Notes: a model not told the origin generated them from the sequence alone. A stretch of 44,859 nt of DNA from Isotricha intestinalis (GCA_023807065.1 JAJJLU010003620.1:1-44859), one strand, 5' to 3'; counted from the first letter of the stretch, positions 1 to 13,184 are shown. Program-made: numbers and translations.

Positions 1-3000
1 TTAAAATTGAAAGGATATTTTTCTATTTTTTCAAAAGCCCATTCAATTTCTTTTTCATTTTTTATTTCTTCTCTTTTAATCAAATCATTTATTAATTTAC
101 CTAAATTTTGAATTGTATCATAAAATGATATAGCAATGTCTTCTAATTTTTTCTTTTTTTCTAAAGAAATAAAAATTTTTGAGATGAATTGTGCGTTTAG
201 AGTAGATTTAATTACATTATAATTTTGTGAAGAAATATTAAAATTATCATCATTTCCTTTATGATTTAGTATTACATCTAATAAATATTTTGAAACAGGT
301 TTCATTTGGTCTATTAATAACAATTTTGAAGAAAGATTAATTTTTTCATTTATTGATACTTCTTTTTTTATGAGATGTGAAAAAATTTGTGATATTTCAG
401 AATACCAAAGTATTATTTCATATATCTGATGATTATTGAAATCATTTGGATTTTCATTTAATTTATATTTTGGCCATTTTATTATATTTTCTTCATCTTT
501 TATTTCTTTTTCCATTTGATTTAAGAATATATCTACACAATTCTCATATCTTTGATAATATTCAATTTTTAATTTTTCTTCATCGTTGATTAAAGATGTT
601 ATATTTTCAATAAGATTATCTCTAAATAATATATCTTCTTTATTATTCAAAGATAACTCTTTTAAATGTTCAATTAGTTTAAAAAATTTGTCTTTGAATT
701 CTTTTTTTGTTTTATCAAAAATTTTATTGTTTTGAATACATTTACATTGTTTTATATAATTATCAAGTATAATTTCTGCTTTTTGAATTGACCATATTGA
801 ATTATCTATTTTATAAATTTTATCTTTTAATTCATTTTTTTCTTTTTCACATACCCTTATATTATATTCCAATATTTTCTCATCACATGAAGATATATCA
901 TAAATATCATTTTGAGTTTGAAGTTTCCATAAAATAGAATCTTCATTGAAATAATTAATCATTGAATTACTAAATTTTATAGATTCATCAAATTTTATAT
1001 TATCTAAATTATTATAAATTATTATTATAGAATTTAAAAGTTCTCTTTCTAAATCTAATGAATATTTTAATAAATAATTTATGATACGTGAAGATAAACT
1101 ATAAACAATTGTCCAACATTTTGCTATAAGTGGTATTCTTTCATCTTTTTCATAATTAAATAAATTATTTAAACTTAAAAAATTATCAATATAAATATTT
1201 TCCAAATTATCTCTCTTATATAAAGACTTAAGACTATTACAATATTTTCTTGTAATATTTATATCATTCATCATTTTCATTATTAAAAAATACATTAATT
1301 TTGAAGAATCATCATTACATTCTTTTACTCCTTCATAAAATTCTTTATTTGATAAAGATTTTTGATAAATAAAAGATGATTTTGAAATATATAAATTATC
1401 TTGAAAGATTAAATGAATTTTTATTTTTTCTTGATTTGAATCTTTAAAATCAAATAAATATTCAGTTCCAGAAATTTCTATTTTGAAATTCACCTTATTA
1501 TTATATAAAGAGACAAATAAGTGAATCCAATATGGTAATAAATTGAAATTTGTTGATTCAAATTTTGAGAAAGGAATAATTTTTTCAATAACTTCAAATA
1601 AAAAATGATTTTCTTTTAAAAAAGAGATTAAATGTTCAAAATCACTTAACATTTTATTTTGTTCAATTGTTTCAATTATTGTACATAAATCTAACACTTT
1701 TTTGTTATAAAATATATGATTTAATTTTTTTGAAAATAAATTAGAATGTTGAATTAAAGATGTTAATAATTTGAATCTAAGCAAAGGTTGATTTAATTTT
1801 TCTATTTTTAATAAATCAGGATCATTTAATTGAAGCATTGTATAACTTGAAGATATTGAATAATTTGATTTTTTTATATCATTGAAAACTTTTAACATTA
1901 TTTCAAGTTGATAATAATTATCTAATAATTCATTATTTATTTGAATACTTCTTTTATCTAAATATTCAATTGTTTCAAATATATATCTTTCAATCATTTT
2001 TATATCTTGAATTTGAATTAAACAACATTCTTGATTAATGAATGAAGAAATATTAAATAAAGGTCCATCAATATTTTCAACTGTACATTTTTGAATTTCT
2101 GTTAATATTCTGAGTAATTTTTCATATTTTTCCTTATTGTCGTTTTCAACAATTTCAAAATTTATTTCTTTTTCAATGAAAGCATTCAATAATTCCTTTT
2201 TGAATTCATCTCTATTATTTTCACTATTATAAGAATTAAGATAAATATTCACAATTGATTCTTCAATTTTTATTTTCAAATCTTGGTCTTTTTTTTCAAA
2301 AAATTTTGAAAGATATATTATATTTCTTCCAGTAAAAGGAATATCTCCAGCAAATAAATCTGGATTTATAATACTTTTATTTTTTGCAATTTCATGAACT
2401 TTTGCTAATCTACCTGCAATATTTTTTGATATTTTTTTTTGATAATCATTATTTCTTAAAATTCCATAAAGAATTTGTGCTGATGATTCTATTGAAGAAT
2501 CAATTGAAGGTAATGTAAATGAAATACATTTATTTAAAAGAGATTGATCAATAAAAGTATTTTCAGTTTGAGATAAAGGATTATATGTTATAAATAAATG
2601 AAAATCTTTATGAATATTTTCTCCTTCTTTAAAAGAATATTTTTCTCCATATTCAAAAAGTTCTAATTCTTTTTTTTCATCACATAAACTTGAAATTTTT
2701 TCTGAAAAATGAGGAGGAGCAAATTCAATTCCATCAATTAAAACCCAATCTCCTTTTTTCATTGCTTCTATAAAAGCTGATTCTTTTTCAATAAATCTAT
2801 TAGCAGGGGAAGTAATATATAATAATTCTTTTTTTAGATTTTTTATTTTTTTTATTTCATCTACCTTATTCTTATTATTATTAATATATTTGTTTATATT
2901 ATCAATTATGCTTTTTATATCATTTGGATTTATATTTTCAAAAGATAAATTGATGTTTGTGAAGTTTTTTAATTGTTCTAAAATTTCAAATAATTTATTT

Positions 3001-6000
3001 TTTTCATTATCTGATAATTTATCATTTATTTGGTTTTGACTTGTTAAAATTGAAATTCCCATATCACTATTCATTTGATAAACAAGAAGATTTTTTCCTA
3101 GCATTTCAGCTATTAAAGGTATTAATTTTGATTTTCCAGAAGCAGTTTGACCTTGTATTATACAAGTTCTTTTAGATAATATTGATAAAATTAAAAAAAC
3201 TAAACATTGTCTTTGTAATGTAGTTAAAGTTAATAGTTTCTTTTTAATTTTTTCAACATCAATTTTTCTAGAATTTCCTGTATTAATGATTATTGGATTA
3301 TTTATATTTTTATTTATATAAATATATAGATTTGTTGGAGGTTGAGAATATTCAAAAATAGGAAAAAATTTCATTGATAATAAATTTAGTTTGGATAAAA
3401 TATTTTCAGTATCTTCTCTTTGAATAAATCTATAAGCAAAAATCATTTGAGAAATTATTGATTCATCAATTATTTTATCTGTTATATTTCTAAATATAAT
3501 ATATTTAGAAATATCATTTAAAGTTAGGGGATTCTCATTTGAAAATTCTTTTGAAGCATTTTTAGTTTTAATAAAATTATCATAAAATAAATTATGGTCA
3601 TGCTCAAAATTAGTTTTTTGAAATTTTTTCTCAATTATATTTGAAATTTCTTGATTTGTCATTTTTCTTATAATGTAATAAAGAGAGTTATTGATTAATA
3701 AACTTGGTAATTTTTCTCGATTAACAATATCATTTTCTGAATTAAAAATTGAAATTATATTAAAATTTCCTTTTTTTTCTCTAGTTCCATTTGGTAATAA
3801 TATATCTTTTTGTTCTTTATCAAAAATAGAAGATAATTTATCTAATACGGCATTAGAAGCATTATTTAAATTATGTATAACAATAATTGATTTTTTAGAT
3901 TCATTATTTTGTTTTATTGCTTTTAATAATTTTGTTTCAATATATTCAACTTTTATTTTATTAGTATCTTTATCTCTTGTAATAGAAATTCTTCCTAATA
4001 AGTCATCAGCTTTTGTGTTTTTTGATATCATTATATTTATTATATCATAACCAAGACATTCTGCTATATATTGAATGGCAGTTTGTTTTCCTTGTCCAAA
4101 TGTTCCTTCTAAAATAATAGGAATATTTGCATATATTCCAAAATGAAGAATATCTATAATTTCATTAATTAAAGGTATAAAAGCAATTTCTGGATTTTCA
4201 ATATTTTTTGATAAATGTGATGATATTTTAAATCCAGTTAATTTTGAAATAATAAATTTTTCCCCATCGATAGTATCATATTTTATAGGAGAGTTTTTTT
4301 CATTATAATCAATTGCATATTTCTTTTTATCAATCAATAAGTTATTATATTCATCAATTATTTTAGCATTTCTTTTTTCTATTATTCCTTTTGTATAAAA
4401 TTGTAAAATAATATTTATCATTTTATCAAATTCTTCTTTATTATTATATTTATTATCTTGTGATTTAATATATGAAATTATTTTAACCATATTAATAATT
4501 TGCATTAATGAAAAATGTTTATGAAATTTATTATTAAATCTAGAAATAAAAGTAATAATATGTTGAAGAAAATTATCATTTATATCTTTATTTTTTATAA
4601 AATTTTCTTTTAAAACAAATTTTTGTTCTTTTTCAGAATATTCATCAACTGAAATTACAGTAAAACGAGATAAAGCAGCTTCAGATAATTTTGATGAATA
4701 TCCAGTTGGACAAGTTGCAATAACTCTAAATTTATGAAATTTATTTACAAAATTGGATAATTCTTTTTTATTTTTTGAAGTAAATGTATTATATATATCT
4801 TCAGGTATTGTTAATGAATGTTGGTCTGAAAAATAATTCATTAAACCTTTCTAATACTTCAGTTGGTAAATTACTTAAATTTTTTAAAATTAAAGATTTT
4901 CCACCAAGAATAGCAGATAAAAATAATCCTGGTTTAAATTCTAATTTCATATCCAATAAAACTCCTCTTTCTGAATAAGTTTTATTTGAATATAATTTTT
5001 TTGTTAAATTGTCTAATGAAACTTTAAATGTTTTTGGAATTATTTTACAGTTATTTTTTTTTTTTATTTCTTCATTTATTTTATTTTTTAAATCATCTGT
5101 TACAATATTTTCGTTTTTTTCTAATTCTTTAATATAATCCAAATAATTATTTGATTGACATATTAAACATATATAATAAATGTAAAATTTATTAGCTTCA
5201 ATATTTGTTAAAAAAAGAGGAGAGCCAAGTAATTGTTCAATTGATGATTCTTGATTTAATGAAATAATATCATCTTGAGATAATATCTTTTTTGCTAAAA
5301 ATGATTTAAATCCTGAAGGACCAGTTAATAAAATTGGTTCATCTTCATTTGATAATAAAACTTTAAAAAAAGCATTATATAATGATGGCAATGACATAAT
5401 TTCTTCAAAAATTTTATTTTTATCTTGTTCATCTTTAATAAAAGAATTAATTGAAATACCACATTCTCCTTTACATATCATTTCAAAATTTTCTAATTTT
5501 TCTAATTTGGGTTCAGCCAAATAAATATTTTTTAAATTCTCATCTTTTTTCATAATATTTGAAAAAATAATCTTTATTTTATTTATCACTAAATCAATTA
5601 CATTTGATAAATCTTCTTTTGATAAAGATGATAAAATATAAAATAAAATATTATGATATATTTTAATATTTAAATAATCTTTACTCATTTTCTTTTGAAA
5701 AACAATTCTTTTAAAAATTTTAAAAATATCTCTTAAGGATAAAGGTGTTAAAATTTTATTATTTATTCCATTATTATATTCAACCATAAATTGACCTAAT
5801 AACTTTGCATCTTCATCTGAAATACTTTTTTTTTCATTTTTAGAATATAAACTGTTTTTAATATCAATACATAATTTTTGAATATCATTTGAATCTTGAC
5901 CTGGATATTTTAATTCTTTAAACCTTTTTAATATTATATTAGGAACAGGATTTCTTCCAATTGTTCCTAAATCATTTTGACAAGCAATAAAAAAGAAATT

Positions 6001-9000
6001 AGATTTAATTGAAATTTTTTCATTTAATCCAGGAATATAAATTGTTTGATCATTATTAATTTCTAATGCAGGAGCAAGAGATTTCATAGTATAAATACTA
6101 CATAAATTCATTTCATCTGCAATAAAAGTTAATCCTTTTTTAAGAGCTTTAGTTAAAGGTCCATTAATAAAAACAATATGTTCATTCTTTAATATTGTTG
6201 AACCATAAAAATTATTTGGTTTAGTTCCAAAATGGAAAGGATGCATATAAAAATAATCACTTGTTAAATTTAAGATTTTTCCTCTAATTCTTGAATATGA
6301 TCTAGCTGAAGAAGTTTTTCCAATTCCTGTTGGACCTGTTATAATTAAATGTAAATTTATTAAAGATGAAGCATGTAATTTAACCATAAATGAAGATAAT
6401 TTTTCAGAATTATTATGAAAAAATTTATGATCTGTAGAATCAGGTTCTTCAGGGAATCTGACTGGATCTAAAATATAATCTTTTATTTTTTTGTTCACTT
6501 CAAAATTTGATATATTATTTAACATATTAAATGTAAATTCTGAGATTTCTTCAATTGTAATATCTGGAATATTTTTAAATGAAAGATAATATATTTTCAT
6601 ACTTTTACATAATCTATATAAATATGATACTGAATTTTTTTTTTTATCAAATTTAACAAGAATTAAACCAATTAATTTTGGTTCTATTATATCTTCATTT
6701 TCATTTGAAACTTTACTTAATACATCACTTTTTTCATCACTATATTCATATTCTTGAGAACTAACATCATAATCATCATCAATTAAAAGATTAAGGTTAT
6801 CTGGATTTGGAGTTTCAAATTCTGAATTTAATTTACTATCATCTTCTTTTTTTTCTTCATTATTCCTTTCTATATTAATGTTTTCAATTTTTTTTTTTGC
6901 TGATTCTGGAACTATGTCTTCTTCATCATCTTCATCAACATACAAATTATTTTTATATTTAATATTTTTGAATAAAAAATTAATAAATGATTCTAAATCA
7001 TTTTTATTTAATCCTTCTAATTGATTTTCAAATACTATAACATCAAATCTATTAATAAAAGCAGGACTCATTTTTTTAATATTTTCTATTTCACAAGTAC
7101 AAACTAATCTAAAATCATCATGAATTAAAATTTCATTATTATTTGGATTTTCATATACATTAAAAATATTATCTTTTCCATCATATTTTTTATCTAATAA
7201 ACTATTAAGTCTTTCTGTCACAGTTGAAGGAGCTTCTTCTAAACAATCTAAAACAACACATTTTCCATATTCAATAGCATTTAATAAAAAACCAGATTGC
7301 CATTCAATTATTTGTTGTCCTGCATCTACTTCAGAAGATGCTCTTTGTCTTCCAATTAAATCTGCACATGTTATATTTTCACTACAAATACAAAAAAATT
7401 CATTTTTTTTTTTGTTTTCTTTGGTCTTTTCAATATTTCTATTATTCCAATATTCAGAAATCCATTTTGCTAATTGAGTTTTCCCTACTCCTTCTTCTCC
7501 AGCAATAATAACATGTCTTTTATTTTTTAAACAAAATAATATTTTATGAATTGTTTCTTTAATTGATTTAGTTTCAAATAATTTAGGAAAATTCGAAGGA
7601 ATTGTAATATTTAAAGGCTTATTTAATTGTAAATATGGATATTTTTTCAATATATTATTTAATTCTTCTCTTTTAGTTTTTGGATATCTTGCTCCATAAA
7701 TAATTTGAATTGTATCTTCTAGTTTTTCTCCTTCTGAACATGCTTTAATAGTCGCAGCAATTTCTCTTATTGTAAAACATTGAACATCATTTTCAACAAA
7801 AGATGATTCAGACCATTCTTTATGAAAATTCACTAAATTCTTTAATTTATATTTTTCTTTATAATTAAATCTATTTGCTAATCCTTTTGCAATTAATAGA
7901 AGTTCATCAGAAGTAAATTTTGGAAAATAAATTATTTGAAATCTTGATAAAAATTTTGTTCCTAAATCTTGTCTTTTTCTCATATATAATCCTTTATTAG
8001 GATTTTGAGTTGCAATCAAACAAAAATTTTTATGTTTAGGAATTTTATTTAATGGTTTCCCAGGAATTTCAATACTTAAAAAATTATTATCTAAAGCTTC
8101 TTCAATACATTGTAAAACAGATTTTGAAGCTAAATTAATTTCATCTAATATTAAACATTTACCATTTTTATAAGCATCAACAAAAGGACCATCTTTTAAT
8201 TTTATTCCTGCCCAAGATTTATTATTTCCTATATATTTTCCTAATAAATCTGAAATTGTTGTCTCTGAACTTAAATTAAATCTAATTTTTTCCTTTTTCA
8301 AATAATCACAAATAATTTCTGTTGATAATGTTTTTGAAGTTCCTGTAGGTCCTTCTAATAAAACAGGAATTCCTAATTTAATACAAAAATATATTTTTGA
8401 TAGTCTCTTGGTGGTTTCTGGAGTTAAAATAAAATTTCTTTCCTCAAAAAATTTTTCTTCTTCAATTTTTAATATATATTCATTTATAATAGACTCTGAA
8501 TTTGATTTCAAATCATTAATTATTTTATTTATTTTTTCTTTATCATCTTCTTTTAAAAATGATGATTCATATAAACTTTCTTTTTTTTCATTATCATCAA
8601 TAAAGGAATTATTAAAACTTTCTTCTTCTAATTGTTGAGTTGAAATTTCTAATATAATTTTCTTTTGAGATATAGAATCTATTCCTTCATCTTTGTGAAT
8701 TATTTTTTCAGAATAAGATGAACTGTCACTTTTATTTTCATTTTCATTAATGTTTTGTTTTAAAATATTAATTTCTTTTTCTTCTTTTTCTTTTATTAAT
8801 TTAATTTCATTGTCTTGTATATCTATTTTATTTGTTTCATTTTTTTCTAATTTATCTTTTTTTTCTTTATTGTTATTTTCTATCATATTATTTTTATTTT
8901 TAACTTCTTTATCAATACTTTGAAGAATGTTATTATCTAATCTTTTTATTTCTTGTTTATCATTTTTTTTTTCAATATTATTGTTATTTTTATCATTTTT

Positions 9001-9757
9001 CACTTCTTTTTCAATTTGCTTTTCTTCTTTTTTATCAGGAATATTATTTTCTAAAATTTCTTCGTCTTTTATTTTTGAATTAATATTTATTGTCTTTTCT
9101 CCTGTTTTTTGAGGCTCATTAGTATAATCTAAATTATTAATATTTTTTTCAAGAGTTATAATTTTATTAATAGTATTTGTTGATATTTCAATATTATTTT
9201 TCAGTTTTTTTATTAATTCTTCACTTATTGAAGATTTTTCATTAATAAGTTTTTTAATTTCATTTATTATAGTTTCAGATTCTGGACGTATTTTTTCTCT
9301 TTCAGATATATATATTTTTAAAAGGTTAATAAATCTTTCAGATGTTAATTCTTTAATTTTTTTCACAATTTTTGTTTTAATTTCTATTTCTTCTACTTCA
9401 TCGTCTTCATGAAAACTGTTTTGTTTTTCTGATAATATAATAACTGATATAATTCCAAAAGAATAAATATTTTTTTAAAATATTCTTTCCTTCATGTGAT
9501 GCATAGTCTGAATCTAATCCATATTCTGTTATTGGAGTTGAAAAATCAAATAAAGGTATTTTTTCTTTATCTAAATAAATAGTTGATGGAATTAAAAGAC
9601 CTTTAAAATTTGAAATTTCTTTCATCTTCAAAAGATAAAGCCCTAATCCATAAATACATATAATTTTTTTCTCAAAATCCCATCCTTCAGCAACTTCGTC
9701 ATTTTCATCTATTTCTTCAAAAAGATTTGACAAAGTTATTAAAGATGACTTTTCCAT
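1..9757 (-). CDS. Giant midasin-like AAA ATPase (5' complete, 3' end outside window, two frameshifts)
   Basis: The protein has at least about 3,250 codons and runs off the left edge. Six dynein-related AAA modules lie in order, with Walker A motifs near 8340 (GPTGTSKT), 7490 (GEEGVGKT), 6320 (GPTGIGKT), 5310 (GPSGFKSF, degenerate), 4090 (GTFGQGKQ) and 3140 (GQTASGKS). Walker B-type motifs include LDEINLA and ADEMNLC. A long K/E-rich segment (about 8560-9360) and an acidic segment (about 6700-6960) separate folded parts; about 1,000 codons after the last AAA form a helical tail. Midasin (Rea1/MDN1) uses six such modules to strip assembly factors from pre-60S ribosomes. No C-terminal MIDAS domain is visible because the end is missing, so a midasin-related paralogue is possible. 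Reading continues across 9470-9476 and 4829-4833 only by dropping one base at each. Start chosen at the ATG at 9757. The first ~110 residues resemble a kinase C-lobe. Confidence 0.75.
4829..4833 (-). other. Frameshift site 2 in the midasin-like gene (5-base homopolymer)
   Basis: The frame read from the right meets a stop at 4801-4803. If one base of the A5 run (T5 on the coding strand) is skipped, the reading goes smoothly from NELF into SDQHSLTIPEDIY and then ~1,600 open codons to the window edge. The join lies in the AAA-4 module, where the downstream IATCPTGYSSKLSEAALSRF region is the expected continuation. There is no GT...AG intron that could absorb it. It could be a sequencing or assembly error or a genuine mutation. 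Confidence 0.8.
9470..9476 (-). other. Frameshift site 1 in the midasin-like gene (7-base homopolymer)
   Basis: The ATG-initiated frame starting at 9757 stops at 9407. Skipping one base in this T7 run (A7 on the coding strand) joins EGKNILK to NIYSFGIISVI and then to the long downstream frame, whose apparent first codon at 9366 is only a GTG inside a continuous reading frame. Same direction and size of shift as at 4829-4833. Confidence 0.75.
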
Positions 9758-10340
9758 TTAATTTATGAATTGTTTTTTTTTTTAGTTATTCATCAAATAA
9801 ATTTTTTAATTAAAATAATTAATTAATATGATTAAAATAAAATGAATTAATTTTAAATATTCATTAATTCATAAATTATGAATTGCAAATTAGCACACAA
9901 TACATTTCTTCAAAAAAAATATAATAATCTCTTTAAAGAGATTTTGTTAAAAAATAAAAAGATATCAACACACATATTTTTTAATTAATTGAAATAAGAA
10001 TATATTTGTTTTTAATGAATATTTAATTTAAAAAATTATGAAATCATTTAAACAATTTATTCAGATTTTTATGGAAAAGTTTATAAAGTAAAAAAAATAA
10101 AAAAGGATAAAATATTTCTGTGAAAAAAAAATTAAAATAAAAATATTCATTTATATCACTGGAATCAGAAAATTTAATTCCAATTTGGGATAATTGATTC
10201 AATATAATTGATATTAAATGTAATAAATAAATATTATGTAATTAGAAAATTAAACACTGAAATAATTGAAATCATTATTTTTTAATTTATTTTTTATTGT
10301 TTTTCTAAAAATAATTTTTGTATTATTATAAAGATAAAAA
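9758..10340. other. Intergenic region between divergent genes
   Basis: About 580 bp of A/T-rich DNA between the starts of the midasin-like gene (-) and the kinase-GTPase gene (+). It must hold both promoters. I see no coding frame, RNA gene or conserved motif, only short A and T runs. Confidence 0.5.
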
Positions 10341-11768
10341 ATGAGAGGAAAGTATATATTAGAAAAAAAAATAGGAGGAGGAAGTTTTGGTGAAGTATAT
10401 TTAGGAAAATTAAATGTTGCAATTAAAAGAATACCAAAAAAATTAGTAAAGGAAGAAAATTTATATCAAGACATTGAAAGGGAAAAAAATTTATTAATAA
10501 AATGTCAATCAGAAAACATAGTAAAATTAATTGAATTGATAGAAACAAAAGATAATTATGATTTTATATTAGAACAATGTGATACAGATTTAAAAAAAGT
10601 ATTAAACAATAAAAAGGAAGGATTTACAATTCCAGAGATAAGAAAAATAATGAATCAATTAAACAAAGCATTTAAATTAATGAATTTAAATAACATAATT
10701 CACAGAGATATAAAATTAGAGAATATATTAGTTTCATATATTAATGAAGATAAAAGTGATTATATAATAAAATTAGGTGATTTTGGTTTTAGTAGAGAAA
10801 TATTTTCCGATATTTATGATTCTTTTTGTGGAACTCCAGAAACAATGGCACCTGAAATGGTAGATCAACAACATTATAATAATAAAATTGATTTATGGTC
10901 AATTGGTATTATTATGTATGAATTATTTTTTAAAAAATTTCCTAAATTTGATGATAATTATAATATTATTAATGATTTACCAAATGATGATAATTTTAAA
11001 GATTTAATTTTAAAATTATTAAAAAGAGACCCTGATGAAAGATTATCTTGGAAAGATTATTTTAATCATCCATTTTTTTTAGATATTAAACATATTAATA
11101 TTGCTGTAATGGGAAAAAAACAAATTGGAAAAACAACTTTGATTGAATCTATATTAAATGAAGATAAAATTAATATTAAAAATAAAGAAAATTATAAAAT
11201 TTATGAATCAAAAAAAAAAAGAATAAGATTTTTTGAAATGAATGGTTTTGATGATGATAATTATAAATTTGAAAATTGTTTTGATGATTTAAATACATTA
11301 ATAAATTTAAAATTAGAAAGCAAAGAACTTGATAATCATATTCATATGATTTATTATTGTCTTCAAGAAGATATGTTTAATTCTAAAGAATCAAAGGATT
11401 TAAATTATTTAAAAGAATATTATTGTAATGATAAAATTCCAATTTGCATTATTCATACTTATACTCTTAATAAACATGCTGTTTTTAATTTTTTTCATAA
11501 AATTATTGGAAAAAATGAGAATAATATTATTACTTGTAAATTATTAGCTAAAGAAATTGAAATTAAAAATGAAGAGGGAGAAGTTGAAGATGTATTTGTA
11601 AGTTTTGGAATTGATTATTTATTGAAAAAAACCTTAGATAAATTAAAAAAATTATGTGAAGATGATAAAAATAACCAAAATTATTTATCATTTCAAAAAG
11701 ATAAGAAAAAAACTCAAGAAGGTTTGATTTCCATTATTGAACAAATTAAAAGTTTAATTATTCAATAA
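10341..11768 (+). CDS. Protein kinase fused to a small GTPase-like domain
   Basis: Single exon, 475 aa. Residues ~1-250 are a complete Ser/Thr kinase: Gly-rich loop GGGSFGEV, lysine in VAIKRI, catalytic HRDIKLEN, metal-binding DFG, and GTPETMAPE in the activation segment; the overall look is ULK/CAMK-like. Directly after the kinase C-terminus (NHPFFLDI) a second P-loop domain starts: NIAVMGKKQIGKTTLIESIL at ~255-275 is a G1 motif, and FFEMNG is a G3-like DxxG with Glu for Asp. The following segment (HIHMIYYCLQED, then IPICIIHTY) resembles AIG1/GIMAP or dynamin-type G domains, and a standard NKxD is not visible. The last ~60 residues are K/Q-rich helix. The active-site residues of the kinase are all present. 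Which signal it carries is unknown. Codon use matches its neighbours. Confidence 0.85.
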   Translation: MRGKYILEKKIGGGSFGEVYLGKLNVAIKRIPKKLVKEENLYQDIEREKNLLIKCQSENIVKLIELIETKDNYDFILEQCDTDLKKVLNNKKEGFTIPEIRKIMNQLNKAFKLMNLNNIIHRDIKLENILVSYINEDKSDYIIKLGDFGFSREIFSDIYDSFCGTPETMAPEMVDQQHYNNKIDLWSIGIIMYELFFKKFPKFDDNYNIINDLPNDDNFKDLILKLLKRDPDERLSWKDYFNHPFFLDIKHINIAVMGKKQIGKTTLIESILNEDKINIKNKENYKIYESKKKRIRFFEMNGFDDDNYKFENCFDDLNTLINLKLESKELDNHIHMIYYCLQEDMFNSKESKDLNYLKEYYCNDKIPICIIHTYTLNKHAVFNFFHKIIGKNENNIITCKLLAKEIEIKNEEGEVEDVFVSFGIDYLLKKTLDKLKKLCEDDKNNQNYLSFQKDKKKTQEGLISIIEQIKSLIIQ

Positions 11769-13184
11769 AAATTAAAAAAAAAGTAAATATTAAATGTTTT
11801 AATATCAAAAAATATTAATGCTAAAGATCTTTAAATATTTGATTTATGAATTTATTAATGGTATTCAAATTATGATAATTATTTAAACAAAGGAGGATTT
11901 CTTACTTTAAGAGAAACCATCATTTAATTTATTTATGAACAAGAAATTTAATTATTAATCTTCTATTGATAAAATATTTTTGAGAATATATGATTTTCAT
12001 TAAAAATATTAATATCTTTTGATTCTTTTAATTTTTTTCATTTGTTTTTTATCATTTAAATTATATAATATTTATTATTTATTTGTGTAGAACATATTTT
12101 CTTTTAATAATACTTTTATTTATAATCTTTGTTTACATATCTTTTTTTCAATTGTTTTAATTTTGAGTTATTTTTTTTCTTTATTAATTTATTTATTGTA
12201 ATAATAATAATAGGGAATATGTTGAATTTTAAACATATAATTTGTTTAATTTCATTTTCTTAGGTATTAAAAATTAAATATATAGGAACATTATTTCAAT
12301 TATAATTTAATAGCTTAACCTTTTTGATTTCAATTTTTTGATGTTAATTATGTAGAATAAAAAAAACACAAATGAATAAAAAAATAAATGAGTTTGATAT
12401 TTTGTAAAATATAGAATTATATAAAAAATGCGTAGATATAATATTAATCCTTCAGATATGATAGAATTTCACAAGAAATTGAAGAAGACAAATATTTTTT
12501 TTAATTATTATGAACAAATTCTAAATGTTTGTTCACCTGATACAGTATCTCAAGATTTATTTTTTTTGATTTTTTATTCTAGATTTAATATTTATTTAAT
12601 TTACATATTCCAAATTCTTATTTTCATTATGGATTTACTAAATTTAACTAAATAACTCTTTTAAGAATAAGTGTTTTAATATTAAAAACTGGAATTAATT
12701 CTGAAATATTTTTATTGGTTTTTCATAAATTATATATTTTGATATAGATTTATTGATTCTATTAAGGTTCTTCGTTCAGGAAATTCATGATAAACCTCAT
12801 AAAAATGGAAAGATCACCTCATTTCAAATATATAATAATAAAAATACCAGATTCTTAAAATGGTTTAGGAAAAGTCTAAAATCATAAAATTATAGTTCAA
12901 AATAAAAACAGGAATTTAAAATTTAATTCATATAGCATAATAAAAGAAAAATTTTTATTTTAAAAGAATAATAGTAATTAATGATAAAGAATTATTTTTC
13001 ATTTAAAAATAAATATAAGCTTATATCAAATTTGGAAAATATGAAAATACAAACACATTAATATCAATTTAAAAAATGAAATAATGTATAATATAATAGG
13101 ATAAAACAATTTATTTGGTTTTAAAAAATAATATTTATTTTTAAATTAAAATAATAAAATATATTTTTTTTTAAAGTAACTTAA
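11769..13184. other. Intergenic region with a doubtful short ORF and a possible relic
   Basis: About 1.4 kb without a convincing gene. An ATG-initiated frame at 12428-12655 (+, 75 aa) begins with a plausible polar stretch (MRRYNINPSDMIEFHKKLKK) but ends in a hydrophobic low-complexity tail and matches nothing I recognise. Around 11850-12060 one frame reads protein-like (YDNYLNKGGFLTLRETII) but is broken by TAA and TGA. I take both as possible decay products. No RNA gene seen. Confidence 0.3.

Noticed and set aside
3691..4050. Open + strand frame of 119 codons
   Set aside because: It lies inside the AAA-5 region of the minus-strand midasin-like gene and is Leu/Phe/Ile-rich, as expected for a shadow frame.
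4801..4850. Intron as explanation for the break in the midasin-like gene
   Set aside because: No GT...AG pair joins the two frames, while removing one base from the A5 run joins them perfectly.
4829..9476. Euplotes-type programmed +1 frameshifting
   Set aside because: That mechanism uses a stop codon right at the shift (AAA-TAA/TAG). Neither site has one; both are plain homopolymers.
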